This document shows positions 7,825-16,411 of a DNA stretch of 64,000 nucleotides, piece after piece. How positions within the stretch are numbered: position 1 is the first letter of the stretch; each line of letters begins with the position of its first letter. The DNA comes from Pseudonocardia endophytica (GTDB lineage: Bacteria > Actinomycetota > Actinomycetes > Mycobacteriales > Pseudonocardiaceae). The stretch is from positions 2,046,001-2,110,000 of the forward strand of contig NZ_SMFZ01000002.1 of assembly GCF_004339565.1 (NCBI RefSeq), in the 5' to 3' direction. The position numbers were made by a program, and so were the translations under genes. The notes beneath the pieces were generated by a model. It saw nothing but the letters and a program-made list of their open reading frames with translations. It was not told where the DNA came from and made no database searches.

Positions 7825-9012
7825 TCAGGCCTCGGAGGGGTCACTCCCGGGGGCGGCGTCCTCCGGTTCGCTGGTGTGGATCTGTTCGGGGTCGGCGTCG
7901 GAGTCGGCGTCGTTGCGCAGCGACCGGATGCCGGAGTTCAGGACGGCCAGCAGCGGGACGGCGAGCAGGGCGCCCGCGATCCCGGCGACGACCAGCCCGA
8001 TCGCGATGGCGAGCACGACGGCGAGCGGGTGCAGCTTCACCGCTCGCCCGAGCAGCAGCGGCTGCAGGACGTGCCCCTCCAGCTGCATGATCGCGATCAG
8101 CAGCGCGAGGACGACGAGCGCGATGACCGGACCCTGCACGACGAGCGCGACGAGCACCGCCGCGGCGCCGCTGACCACCGCGCCGAGGATCGGGACGAAC
8201 GCGCCGAGGAACACCAGCGCGGCCAGCGGGACGGCGAGCGGGACGCCGAGGACGGCCAGCCCGATCCCCAGCACGACGGCGTCGACGACCGCGACCGCAG
8301 CCGTGGCCCGGACGTAGCTGACGAGCGCGGCGAGCCCGCGTCTGCCGGCCACGTCGGTACGGGTGCGGATGCCGGCGGGCACCGCGCCCAGCAGGAACCG
8401 CCAGATGGCCGTGCCGCCGTGCAGGAAGAAGATCAGTGCGAAGACGACGAGCAGCGACTCGGTGAGCACCTCGCCGATCGTCAGCGCCGTCGTCAGCGCC
8501 CCGGCGGTGATCGCGCCCTGGTTGGCCCGGGCGGCGTCGATGAGCTCCGTCCGGTACTGGACGAGCTCCTGCTCGCTCAGGTGCAGCGGCCCGGTGCGGC
8601 TGAGCCAGCCGACGATCGCGTCGAGCCCGGCCGAGACCTGGGTACCGAGCTCGGGAAGCCCGTTCACGACGGCGGCGACGACGAACGTGAGCACTCCGCC
8701 GAGCACGGCCAGCCCGCCGAGCATCACGACTGCCGTGGCCACGCCGCGCGGGACCCGATGCCGTTGCAGCCACCCGACGGCGGGGGAGAGGAGCGCGGCC
8801 AGCAGCAGCGCGATGGCGACCGGCACCACGATGGACGCGAGGTACCAGACGATCACGGAGAGCACCGCGACCACGGCGACCACCACCAGGAACCGCCAGC
8901 CCCACGCCGCGGCGACGCGGAGCGGCGTCGGCAGGGCCGGACCGAGATCGGACGGGCGTCGGCGTGAGCGCGCACGCGCCACGTCGGAGAGGGACGTGGC
9001 GGGTTCGGTCAC
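7825..9012 (-). CDS. AI-2E family transporter (PerM-type membrane protein)
   Basis: 395 residues with about eight transmembrane segments (for example FLVVVAVVAVLSVIVWYLA and PLAALVFLGAFVPILGAVVS) and an acidic cytoplasmic C-terminus. The order (two N-terminal helices, a long soluble loop of about 60 residues after residue 130, then a GAFVPILGA-type motif) is that of the AI-2E/PerM family, which includes exporters and Na+/H+ antiporter-like members; the substrate cannot be told. GTG 9012 lies within an 8-bp inverted repeat (TCACTCGA 9009-9016 / TCGAGTGA 9030-9037) that separates it from the upstream tetR. Confidence 0.85.
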   Translation of the reverse strand: MTEPATSLSDVARARSRRRPSDLGPALPTPLRVAAAWGWRFLVVVAVVAVLSVIVWYLASIVVPVAIALLLAALLSPAVGWLQRHRVPRGVATAVVMLGGLAVLGGVLTFVVAAVVNGLPELGTQVSAGLDAIVGWLSRTGPLHLSEQELVQYRTELIDAARANQGAITAGALTTALTIGEVLTESLLVVFALIFFLHGGTAIWRFLLGAVPAGIRTRTDVAGRRGLAALVSYVRATAAVAVVDAVVLGIGLAVLGVPLAVPLAALVFLGAFVPILGAVVSGAAAVLVALVVQGPVIALVVLALLIAIMQLEGHVLQPLLLGRAVKLHPLAVVLAIAIGLVVAGIAGALLAVPLLAVLNSGIRSLRNDADSDADPEQIHTSEPEDAAPGSDPSEA

Positions 9013-9050
9013 TCGATCCGGTTACCCGTTCGAGTGATCGATACGCCTGG

Positions 9051-9653
9051 TCAGGCCCGCAGACCGTCGAACAGCATGGCGGTGTACGTCACGACGACCT
9101 CGTCGGTGTCCTCGTCGGTGTCGCCACGGATCCAGCTACTGACGCCGTTGAGCATGTCCAGGATACCGAGCGCGGCCACCGACGGGTTGAGCTCGCGGAA
9201 CTCGCCGGAGCGCATCCCGGCGACGAGCAGGTCCCGGACGCGGCGGTTGTAGTAGTAGAGGTACCGGTCGATCTCGGCGCGGTGCTCGGGCGTCAGCGCG
9301 GGGCGCTCGTGGAGCCCGACCATGTACTCGACGCGCCGGTGCAGCAGGTGCCGCACGTGGGCCGTCATCAGCGCGGTCAGGCGCTCGGCCGGGGTGCCGG
9401 GGCCGTCCAGCAGCGGCAGGTTCCGCTCGACCGGCTCCTTCGTGACGGTCAGGCAGATCGCGTAGAGGATCTCCTCCTTGGAGGGGAAGTGGTGGTAGAG
9501 GCTGGCGCCCCGGATGCCGATCGTGTCCGCGATGTCGCGCATGCCGACGGCGGCGTAGCCCTGGTCGGCGAAGATCCGCGCGGCGGCGGTGACGATCTCG
9601 GTGCGCCGTTCCGCCGTGCGCTTGCGGCGGCTCACCGGCAGGGAGTCGGTCAC
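9051..9653 (-). CDS. TetR/AcrR-family transcriptional regulator
   Basis: 200 residues. Strong HTH: EIVTAAARIFADQGYAAVGM, then RDIADTIGIRGASLYHHF with PSKEEILYAI. The C-terminal domain (VEYMVGLHERPALTPEHRAE) resembles KstR2/FadR-like TetR regulators of lipid or steroid catabolism. GTG 9653 overlaps the stop of the monooxygenase gene (GTGA), so it is the second gene of that operon and likely autoregulated. A 12-bp palindrome at 11549-11560 upstream of the monooxygenase is the candidate operator. Confidence 0.85.
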   Translation of the reverse strand: MTDSLPVSRRKRTAERRTEIVTAAARIFADQGYAAVGMRDIADTIGIRGASLYHHFPSKEEILYAICLTVTKEPVERNLPLLDGPGTPAERLTALMTAHVRHLLHRRVEYMVGLHERPALTPEHRAEIDRYLYYYNRRVRDLLVAGMRSGEFRELNPSVAALGILDMLNGVSSWIRGDTDEDTDEVVVTYTAMLFDGLRA

Positions 9654-11518
9654 CGCTTCTCCACGACGAACTCGTCCAGGTCGGCTTCGTGGGTCATCCG
9701 CCAGTAGTCGACGATCCGCCATGGCATCGTGGACACGACCCGGCCGTCGGCGTTGCGGTACCAGTTCGTCATGCCGGGATGCGTCCACACCATGCGGGCG
9801 TGGGCCTCGTCGTGACGGCGGACGTACTCGCGTTCGACGTCGTCGCGGACCTCGACGGCGCGCAGGTCGCGCTGCGCCATGGTCGTCAGGACGTCGACGA
9901 TGTAGCGGACCTGGCACTCGGCGATCGTGATGAAGCTGCCGCCGTGGCCGAGCGCGGTGCCGGGCCCGCACGTGACGAACAGGTTCGGGAAGCCGGGCAC
10001 GGTGATCCCGAGGTGGGCGTGCGCGTCGCCGTCGCCCCACACGTCGGACAGGCTCGCGCCGTCGCGGCCACGGACGTCGATCGGCCACAGGAAGCGGTGC
10101 GTGTGGAACCCGGTGGCCAGCACGATCACGTCCGCGTCGACCTCGGTTCCGCCGTCGCCGCGCAGCCCGGTCGGCGTGACCTCGACGACGGCCTCCGTCA
10201 CGACCTCGACGTTCTCCCGCCGGATCGCCCGGAACCAGCCGTTGTCCAGCAGCATCCGCTTGCCGAACGGCGGGTAGTCCGGCAGCGACTTCTCGACGAG
10301 GTCGGGTCGTCCGTCGAGTTCGGAGCAGAGGTAGCGGGTGAACACACGACGGTGCGCGTCGTTGACCGCGTTCACCGAACGGTCCGGGTGCTCCCACCCC
10401 GGGTCCACCTGCAGGCTGGAGTGCACGCGGTCGTTGAAGTTCCAGGCCAGGCGCGCGCGATACCACTCGCGGTAGAACGGCACCCGGTCCATCAGCAGGT
10501 GTACCGCCTCGTCGATCGGTTCGAAGTAGACGTCGTTCGGCGCGATCCACTGTGGAGAGCGCTGGAACACCGTCAGCCGCTCCACGGAACCGGCGACGGC
10601 GGGCACGACCTGCATCGCGCTCGCCCCGGCCCCGACGACGGCGACCCGCTTCCCGCTCAGGTCCAGGCCGTCAGGCCACTCGGCGGTGTGGAAGACCGGC
10701 CCGCCGAACGTGTCCAGCCCGGGGATCGCCGGCACCCTCGGCCGGTTCAGCGCGCCGGTCGCCGTGATCAGCACGCGCGCGGTGAGCGACCCGCCGGCGC
10801 CCGTGTGCACGGTCCAGGTGGCGGCGTCCTCGTCGTAGGTCGCGCCCGTGACCTCGGTACCGAACCGGATCACCCGGCGCAGGTCGTGGTCGTCGGCGAC
10901 ATCGCGCAGGTACTGCTCGACCTCGTCGCGCCTGCCGAAGTGCGTGCTCCAGTGCCGCGGCGCGAACGAGTAGGAGTACAGGTGGCTCGGGGTGTCGACG
11001 CCGGCGCCCGGGTAGGTGTTCTCCCACCAGCCGCCGCCGACCTCGTCGTTCTTCTCCAGCACGACGTGGTCGATCCCGGCCTCGCGCAACCGGATCGCGG
11101 CCAGCATCCCGGACACCCCTGCCCCGACGACGACGGCGTCCACATCGGTCCCCGTCGGCGCGACCGGTGCCGGGGCCGGCGCGAACCCGAGGTCCTCGGC
11201 CAGCATGTCGGCGTACTCCGGGGGAGCGGGCTCGCCGTTGGCCAGCGTGAGCAGCTCCTGCAGCTGCGCGCCGGTCGGCGCCGGGATCGCGGCGGGGACG
11301 CCGGCCTCGTGGGCGGCGACGGCGTCCAGCACGGCCTGCCTGATCTCGGCCGCGACGGCGTCGGGGAAGCCGCCGGAGTCGTTGTTCTCCATGCCGCGGC
11401 TGCGGGTCGGCCGGTAGGGCTCGTCCAGCCAGCGCCGGTCGCCGGTGAGCTGGACGAGCGCCGGCACCAGGGAGGGCAGGTTCGCGTGGTCCAGCGCGCG
11501 GGCGAGGTCGTCGGTCAC
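9650..11518 (-). CDS. Flavin-containing monooxygenase, Baeyer-Villiger type
   Basis: 622 residues. Residues 1-120 form an extension typical of type I BVMOs with an N-terminal helical region. The FAD loop is VVVGAGVSGMLAAIRLREAG (about 130-150), and the NADPH loop is VAVVGAGASAMQVVPAVAG. Between them lies FGGPVFHTAEWP, matching the BVMO fingerprint FxGxxxHxxxWP exactly. C-terminal ATGFHTHRFLWP is the second family hallmark. It should insert oxygen into a ketone (alicyclic, steroid or long-chain) to give an ester or lactone using NADPH and O2. Starts at GTG 11518; overlaps the following tetR. Divergent to it are a nitroreductase and an acyl-CoA synthetase, fitting a ketone degradation unit. Confidence 0.92.
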   Translation of the reverse strand: MTDDLARALDHANLPSLVPALVQLTGDRRWLDEPYRPTRSRGMENNDSGGFPDAVAAEIRQAVLDAVAAHEAGVPAAIPAPTGAQLQELLTLANGEPAPPEYADMLAEDLGFAPAPAPVAPTGTDVDAVVVGAGVSGMLAAIRLREAGIDHVVLEKNDEVGGGWWENTYPGAGVDTPSHLYSYSFAPRHWSTHFGRRDEVEQYLRDVADDHDLRRVIRFGTEVTGATYDEDAATWTVHTGAGGSLTARVLITATGALNRPRVPAIPGLDTFGGPVFHTAEWPDGLDLSGKRVAVVGAGASAMQVVPAVAGSVERLTVFQRSPQWIAPNDVYFEPIDEAVHLLMDRVPFYREWYRARLAWNFNDRVHSSLQVDPGWEHPDRSVNAVNDAHRRVFTRYLCSELDGRPDLVEKSLPDYPPFGKRMLLDNGWFRAIRRENVEVVTEAVVEVTPTGLRGDGGTEVDADVIVLATGFHTHRFLWPIDVRGRDGASLSDVWGDGDAHAHLGITVPGFPNLFVTCGPGTALGHGGSFITIAECQVRYIVDVLTTMAQRDLRAVEVRDDVEREYVRRHDEAHARMVWTHPGMTNWYRNADGRVVSTMPWRIVDYWRMTHEADLDEFVVEKR

Positions 11519-11548
11519 GAGCGGGAAGTTACCTACCCGCCGTTAGAT

Positions 11549-11560
11549 TGTCGATCGACA
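11549..11560. promoter_or_regulatory. Candidate TetR operator (perfect 12-bp palindrome)
   Basis: TGTCGATCGACA at 11549-11560 is a perfect palindrome in the intergenic region between the divergent monooxygenase (start 11518) and nitroreductase (start 11635). A TTGACA box follows at 11567-11572 on the plus strand, so the palindrome would overlap the upstream edge of a plus-strand promoter. The tetR in the monooxygenase operon is the obvious candidate binder. Confidence 0.55.
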
Positions 11561-11634
11561 CGATCCTTGACACCGCGATCGCGTCACACCAGCATCGCCG
11601 CCACAACCTAACTGCGGATAGGCGGGAGTTGGCG

Positions 11635-12285
11635 ATGGAGCTGACCGAGGCGATGCGGACCGTGGGGACCTGCCGGTACTTCACGGCCGACCCGGTGCCG
11701 GACGAGGTGCTGCGCCGGGCGTTCGACGTCGCGCGGTTCGGTCCGCAGGGCGGCAACCGTCAGCCGGTGCGCTGGATCGTCGTCCGCGACGCCGCCCGCA
11801 AGCAGGCGCTCACCGACCTCTACCTACCGATGTGGAAGGCCTACCTGGGCGCGATCGGCGACGGCACGGTGAACGTCGGCGCGCTGCCGACGACGGTGCA
11901 GGACGCCGACCACTTCGCCGAGCACCTGGCCGAGGTGCCGGCCATCGTCGTCGTCTGCGCCGAGATCGACGGGCTGCACCCCACCGACACGGAGCTGGAC
12001 CGCGTCTCCGTCGTCGGCGGCGCGTCGATCTACCCGACGGTGCAGAACTTCTGTCTGGCCCTGCGCGACCAGGGCGTCGGCTCCGCCGTGACGACGCTGC
12101 TGTGCCACCACGAAGCCCAGGTCCGCGAGCTCCTCGAGATCCCCGACGGCGTGCTCACCGCGGCGCACGTGGCGATCGGCTACCCGGCGAAGGGCTTCCC
12201 GCGCAAGCTGACCCGATCCGCCGTCGAGGACATCGTGTCGTCCGAGACGTACGGCGCCCCCTACTTCGAGGGCGCCGGAGTCTGA
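11635..12285 (+). CDS. Nitroreductase family protein
   Basis: 216 residues. MRTVGTCRYFTADPVPDEVL and FDVARFGPQGGNRQPVRWIV are the N-terminal FMN-binding signature of the nitroreductase superfamily; GGASIYPTVQNFCLALRDQG and HVAIGYPAKG are the central and C-terminal motifs. The enzyme should be an FMN homodimer reducing a nitro group, quinone or C=C bond with NAD(P)H. ATG 11635 has GGCGGGAG just upstream; upstream sequence in this frame (to 11548) is poorly conserved in character and covers the operator. TGATG coupling joins it to the acyl-CoA synthetase. Regulation is probably by the TetR of the divergent operon. Confidence 0.87.
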   Translation: MELTEAMRTVGTCRYFTADPVPDEVLRRAFDVARFGPQGGNRQPVRWIVVRDAARKQALTDLYLPMWKAYLGAIGDGTVNVGALPTTVQDADHFAEHLAEVPAIVVVCAEIDGLHPTDTELDRVSVVGGASIYPTVQNFCLALRDQGVGSAVTTLLCHHEAQVRELLEIPDGVLTAAHVAIGYPAKGFPRKLTRSAVEDIVSSETYGAPYFEGAGV

Positions 12286-13833
12286 TGGCCGAGCTCGCCG
12301 CACACCACCGCACGCTGCTCGGCCGCGCGACGATCGGCGACCAGCTCCGCCGGCACGCCCGGACCCAGCCGCACAAGGTCGCGTTCGTCTCCTACGGCGC
12401 CGACGGCACCCGTTCCGAGACGACCTACGCCCGACTCGACGAGCGCGCGAACCGCTACGCGCAGCTGTTCCTCGCGCGCGGGATCGGGCGCGGTGGGCGG
12501 ATCGCGTCGATGGCGGGCAACGGCGTCGAGGTCGTCGCCGCCTACTACGGCGCGTTGAAGATCGGGGCGGCGTTCACCGGCGTCAACCCGCTCTACCGGG
12601 AGCCGGAGGTCGCCCACCAGCTCGGACACAGCCGCGCCGGGCTGGTGCTCGCCGACGACGCGTTCGCCGGCGTGGTCACGGCGGCGGCTCCTGAGCTGGA
12701 TCTCCTGCGCTACGGCCCCGAGCTCGACGTGCTGCTGGACACCCAGCCGGCCGAGGAACCCGCCGTCGAACTGGACGAGAACGACGTCGCACTGATCGTC
12801 TACACCTCCGGCACCGAGGCCGCGCCGAAGGGCGTGCTGATCCCGCACCGCAACTACCTCGCCTCCACGGCGCCGGCCTGGGGCTGGGGCCTGCAGACCG
12901 GGCCGCAGGACACGTGGCTGTTCGTGATGCCGTTCCACACGATCGCCGGCCTCGGCTCGATGACCAGCCTGACGCTGATGGGCGCGACGCTCGTGCTGCC
13001 CGCGACCGCCGACCCGGCGACGGCCGTGCAGGTGATCGGACGGGAGCGGGTCACGGTCATCGCCCAGACCCCGACGTTCTACATCGGACTTGCCGCGCAG
13101 GGGGCGTTCGGACCGGACACCGTCGGGCAGGTCCGTCGCTGCATGACCTACGGCGGGCAGATCCCGCCGCACGTGATCGACGCGTGGTCGGCGGCCGCCC
13201 CGGACGTGATGTGGGGGACGTACTGGGGACAGTCGGAGCTGTCCCAGCTGGGCACGGTCGGGTTCTTCCGCACGCTCGACGACGTGCCCGGCGCCGACCC
13301 GACGTGGATCGGCAAGCCGGTCACGCACCTGGAGATCCGCGTCGTCGACGCCGAGGACAACGACGCCGAGGTCGGTGAGCTGGTCTGCCGCACGCCGTCG
13401 GCGATGCTGGGCTACCTCGACGACCCGGAGCGCACGGCCGAGGTGTTCCGCGGGGGTTGGGTGCGTACCGGCGACATGGTCCGCATCGACGCCGACGGCA
13501 ACCTGTTCTTCCACGACCGGCTCAAGGACATGATCAAGTCAGGCGGGATGAACGGTCTCGTCGCAGGAGGTCGAGCGCGTCCTCTACGGCCACCCCGCCG
13601 TCGAGCGCGCCGCGATCGTCGGCATGCCGGACCCGTACTGGTCGGAGGCGGTGACGGCGTTCGTCGTCGTCCGGCCGGGGCGGACGCTCACGCCGGACGA
13701 GCTGATCGCGCACTGCAGGGTCGAGCTCGCCTCGTACAAGGTGCCCAAGGCCGTGCATCTCGTCGACGAGCTGCCGGTCGACCCGCAGGGCAAGATCCTC
13801 AAGCGTCGCCTGCGGGAGACCGCTCCGGCCTGA
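12285..13833 (+). pseudogene. Acyl-CoA synthetase (AMP-binding), disrupted by a +1 frameshift
   Basis: The frame from ATG 12285 encodes residues 1-423 of an ANL-family ligase: the P-loop-like VYTSGTEAAPKGVLIP, the A5 region MWGTYWGQSELSQLG, GGWVRTGDMVRIDADGNLFF and DRLKDMIKSGGMN. At about 13554 one extra G (AACGGTCTCG where AACGTCTCG is expected) throws it out of frame; the conserved C-terminal domain resumes in the next frame from 13555 with VSSQEVERVLYGHPAVERAA and ends PQGKILKRRLRETAP at 13833. The C-terminal lysine of PQGKILKR, needed for adenylation, is therefore only in the shifted frame. It is either a recent pseudogene or an assembly error. Without a shift, the upstream frame runs on past 13833 and into the next gene. 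Confidence 0.85.
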
Positions 13834-13898
13834 CCGCTCAGTTCCCGCCTCCGATCCGGTCTGGTCCGGCAGGAACGGGCTTTCCTTCGGAGGGGACC

Positions 13899-14516
13899 AT
13901 GGACGACGTCTGGCCGGTCGTGCACGCGGAGCGGGCCGCGCTGCTCGCCGATCTGCAGGGGATCGACGAGCGCGCGTGGGAGACGCCGTCGCCGTGTCCG
14001 GGGTGGACGGTGCACGACGTCGTCGCGCACCTCGTGGACACGGCGCGCACGACGCGGCTCGGGTTCGTCGTCGGCATGGTCCGGGCGCGCTTCGACTTCG
14101 ACAGGCAGAACGCCGACGGTGTCCGGCGCGAGCGCGGGACCACGCCGCCCGAGACGCTCGACAGCCTGCGCGCCACGCTGACCCTGACCGCGACGCCGCC
14201 GGCGCCGCTGGACACACGGTTGGTCGAGGCCGTCGTGCACGGTGAGGACGTCCGGCGGCCACTCGGGCTCACCGGGACCTACCCGATCGAGGCGGTCGTG
14301 CGTGCGCTGCGACTCCAGGCGCGCACGTCGGAGTCGTTCGGCGGGGCGAAGGAGCGCGTCGCGGGCGTCCGGCTCCGCGCGCTGGACGCCGACCTGTCGC
14401 TCGGCGACGGCCCGGAGGTGCGCGGAACGGCACTCTCGTTGCTGCTCGCGCTCTCCGGACGTCCGGTCGCGGCGGGCGAGCTCGACGGCGAGGGAGTCGC
14501 GGCACTGACGCGGTGA
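13899..14516 (+). CDS. Maleylpyruvate isomerase family mycothiol-dependent enzyme
   Basis: 205 residues of the DinB/MDMPI superfamily. The N-terminal helical bundle carries LADLQGIDERAWETPSPCPG and WTVHDVVAHLVDTARTTR, the conserved WTVHDVVAHL motif with its metal-binding His; VHGEDVRRPLG is the second His-containing motif. Members use mycothiol, the actinobacterial thiol, for isomerisation or conjugation. ATG 13899 follows GGAGGGG (13889-13895). It lies 65 bp after the broken acyl-CoA synthetase, in the same frame as that gene's upstream part. Confidence 0.82.
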   Translation: MDDVWPVVHAERAALLADLQGIDERAWETPSPCPGWTVHDVVAHLVDTARTTRLGFVVGMVRARFDFDRQNADGVRRERGTTPPETLDSLRATLTLTATPPAPLDTRLVEAVVHGEDVRRPLGLTGTYPIEAVVRALRLQARTSESFGGAKERVAGVRLRALDADLSLGDGPEVRGTALSLLLALSGRPVAAGELDGEGVAALTR

Positions 14517-14881
14517 GCTGCCCGACATTGCGGATACGGGACAAGCGGGACCGTGCCAGGTGGCGTGAGCGCACAGCCGACCGGCGACGTCCTGGCCTGT
14601 CTCGACGCGGCACCGGACGCGCGCCGGGCCGACGGCGTCCGGACGACGTCGACCGTGACGTCCTCGCGGAGCTCGTGCGGCGCAGCTGGTCCGCGGGCGG
14701 ATAGGGCTCAGCCGAGCGCCGTCCCGTACGGGTTTCTCCGCGCGGTGGTCCGGAGTCCGCGCGCCGGTCGGGCCTTCGCTCGCGCCAGGGCACGCGCGTT
14801 CTCCGGATCACCGTGCGTTCGCGGGATCAGCGCGCGGAGTTCGCCTCGTGGTCGGCCGGGTCGGCCCTACGGTGGGGTGGT
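14517..14881. other. 365-bp intergenic region, no convincing gene
   Basis: Open frames here are Arg/Pro-rich and lack a ribosome site. The only clear content is the hairpin repeat at 14743-14831. Confidence 0.5.
14743..14831. repeat. REP-like hairpin: third locus of the 19-bp repeat family
   Basis: One direct unit CGGTGGTCCGGAGTCCGCG (14743-14761) is followed by a short core CGCGCCAGGGCACGCG (14781-14796) and two inverted 19-bp units, GCGCGTTCTCCGGATCACC (14794-14812) and GTGCGTTCGCGGGATCAGC (14813-14831). GGTGGTCCGGA can pair with TCCGGATCACC across the core. Unit length, sequence and layout match the array at 40583-40972 and the minimal copy at 41189-41277. Confidence 0.7.
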
Positions 14882-15382
14882 GTGACGGCACGGACGACGC
14901 GGCGGGGCTCGGCCGCGGACGTGTTCCGGCGCGTCTGCACGCGGCTCTCCCGGATGCTTCCGGCGCGGCTCGCCCGGTACGTGACCGGCCAGCTGATCGG
15001 CTACGCCGTGGTCAACGCGGCGACGTTCGGACTGGACCTGCTGCTGCTCACGATCATGCGCGACGCCATGGGCTGGCCGGTCCCGGTCGGGATCACGATC
15101 GGCTACGCGGTGGCGCTGTCGCTGGGCTTCGTGCTGCAGCGGTGGCTGAACTTCCCGTCGCACGCGCACGTCGGCCCGCAGGCGGCCCGGTACGCGCTCA
15201 CGGTCGGCGTCAACTACGCGGTCCTCGTGCTGGCGCTGGGCAGCGGGCTGGCCTGGGCCGGTGTGCCGCTGCAGCTCGCGCGCATCCTCGCGGCGTGCGC
15301 GGAGGCGGTGTTCCTGTTCTGCGCGCTGCGGTGGTTCGTGTTCCGGGGTGCGACGACGGGTGATGGCGCCCGCGTCCGGTGA
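14882..15382 (+). CDS. GtrA-family membrane protein
   Basis: 166 residues with four predicted transmembrane helices (for example YVTGQLIGYAVVNAATFGLD, VPVGITIGYAVALSLGFVLQ, YALTVGVNYAVLVLALGSGL, ARILAACAEAVFLFCALRWF). The pattern RYxxxGxxxxxxN near the first helix and the terminal RWFVFR are hallmarks of GtrA proteins, which take part in flipping or transferring polyprenyl-linked sugars in cell-wall glycosylation. GTG 14882 is chosen at the end of the structured intergenic region. No glycosyltransferase gene is adjacent. Its end is 15 bp from the convergent secreted-protein gene. Confidence 0.85.
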   Translation: MTARTTRRGSAADVFRRVCTRLSRMLPARLARYVTGQLIGYAVVNAATFGLDLLLLTIMRDAMGWPVPVGITIGYAVALSLGFVLQRWLNFPSHAHVGPQAARYALTVGVNYAVLVLALGSGLAWAGVPLQLARILAACAEAVFLFCALRWFVFRGATTGDGARVR

Positions 15383-15397
15383 CCGCGTCCGACGCTC

Positions 15398-16324
15398 TCA
15401 GTGCCCGCCGTCGTGCCCGTGCCCGCCGGCACCGCCCGGCTCCGGGACCGGTGCGGTGGATCCGGCGGCCGGGATCGTGAACGCCGCCGTCCGGACCTGC
15501 CCGTCGTGCCGGAGGTCCAGGAACAACCGGTAGGTGCCCGTCGACGGGACCTCGATGTGGAACCGGATCCCCGGCCCCGGCGCGGTGACACCGTCGCCGG
15601 GCGTGCCGTCCGGGTGGACGTGCAGGTAGGCGAGGTCCCCGCCGCGCAGCGCGACGAGATGGCCGTACGCGCCGAGGTACGGCTGCAGATCGTCGACCGG
15701 CCTGCCGTCACGGGTCACGGTCAGCGTCACCGGTGACGAGCGGCCGGGTACGAGGTCGCCGTCGAGACGGACCGCGTAGCCGTCCGGCAGCGTGGCGGTG
15801 CGGCTCGGCGCGGGGGAGGCCGGCGTGAAGCGGCCCGGGGCGAACAGGTCGGTCCCGAGCGTGACCGGTGCGCCGCCGGTCGGCGCGAAGTCGGCGAACG
15901 CCCGGTAGGCGCCGCCGGTCGCGAGCGTGACGGGCACACGCCAGGTCCCGTCGTCGCCGAGGGTCGGGTGGACGTGCTGGAAGCCCGACGTGTCCCGGCG
16001 GACGAGGATCAGGTGCATCCGCTTCTCGTGCTCGACGTCGAAGGCGGTGACCGTGCCACCGTCCGGCCCGGTGATCCGGAACGCGAGCTCGGTGGGTGTC
16101 CCCGACGGGAGCGTCGTCGCCGCGGGTACGAACGTGTAGCCGTCTCGCGTGGACGCGAGGCCCGCCGGCTCGTCGGAGACGGCGGGCGCGGGCGCGGCGT
16201 TCGCCGTCGGGGAGTCCGGCTCCGCGGTCGCGGGGGGCTCGACGGCCGACCCGACCGCGAACGCCCCCACGGCGAGCAGCACGACGGCGGCGCCGAACGT
16301 GCACAGCCGCTGGACCGGATTCAC
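15398..16324 (-). CDS. Secreted His-rich protein, probable copper-linked
   Basis: 308 residues. A hydrophobic N-terminal segment (LCTFGAAVVLLAVGAFAVGS) is a signal peptide or anchor, followed by a Pro/Ala/Glu linker. Two beta-rich modules each end with a His motif: DTSGFQHVHPTLGDDGTW (about 135-155) and GGDLAYLHVHPDGTPG (about 235-250), plus MHLILVRR and YGHLVALRG. The C-terminus ends GGHGHDGGH. Paired HVHP motifs and a His tail suggest metal binding outside the cell. GTG 16324 is chosen because a CsoR-type palindrome lies 12-26 bp upstream. This family is usually unnamed and often near copper genes; the copper role is inferred from the operator and the His content. Confidence 0.7.
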   Translation of the reverse strand: MNPVQRLCTFGAAVVLLAVGAFAVGSAVEPPATAEPDSPTANAAPAPAVSDEPAGLASTRDGYTFVPAATTLPSGTPTELAFRITGPDGGTVTAFDVEHEKRMHLILVRRDTSGFQHVHPTLGDDGTWRVPVTLATGGAYRAFADFAPTGGAPVTLGTDLFAPGRFTPASPAPSRTATLPDGYAVRLDGDLVPGRSSPVTLTVTRDGRPVDDLQPYLGAYGHLVALRGGDLAYLHVHPDGTPGDGVTAPGPGIRFHIEVPSTGTYRLFLDLRHDGQVRTAAFTIPAAGSTAPVPEPGGAGGHGHDGGH

Positions 16325-16335
16325 GACCCAGAGGG

Positions 16336-16350
16336 TACCCCTAGGGGGTA
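16336..16350. promoter_or_regulatory. CsoR/RicR-like copper operator
   Basis: TACCCCTAGGGGGTA (16336-16350) is an inverted repeat TACCCC-N3-GGGGTA immediately upstream of the secreted His-rich protein start. This matches the G-tract/C-tract dyad recognised by CsoR-family copper repressors. No csoR gene is in the window, so the repressor must be elsewhere. Confidence 0.65.
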
Positions 16351-16411
16351 GGGGTAGCAATGCCGGGCGACGGACCCCGGTCGGGGCCCGCCGCTGCGGC
16401 GCAGACCGTTC

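Noticed and set aside
9009..9037. 8-bp inverted repeat as a TetR operator for the AI-2E gene
   Set aside because: Short, overlaps the start codon and could equally be a weak terminator; not strong enough to list alone.
11832..14516. A single 894-codon protein joining the acyl-CoA synthetase to the mycothiol-enzyme-family protein
   Set aside because: It arises only because the frameshift at about 13554 puts the two genes in phase; the synthetase C-terminal motifs are in the other frame.
14553..14885. Possible 110-residue protein between the mycothiol-enzyme gene and gtrA
   Set aside because: Low-complexity, no ribosome site, and it covers the hairpin repeat.
16066..16085. Copy of the 19-bp repeat (CGGTGATCCGGAACGCG)
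   Set aside because: It lies inside the coding sequence of the secreted His-rich protein (FRITGP on the minus strand) with no partner unit, so it is likely chance.
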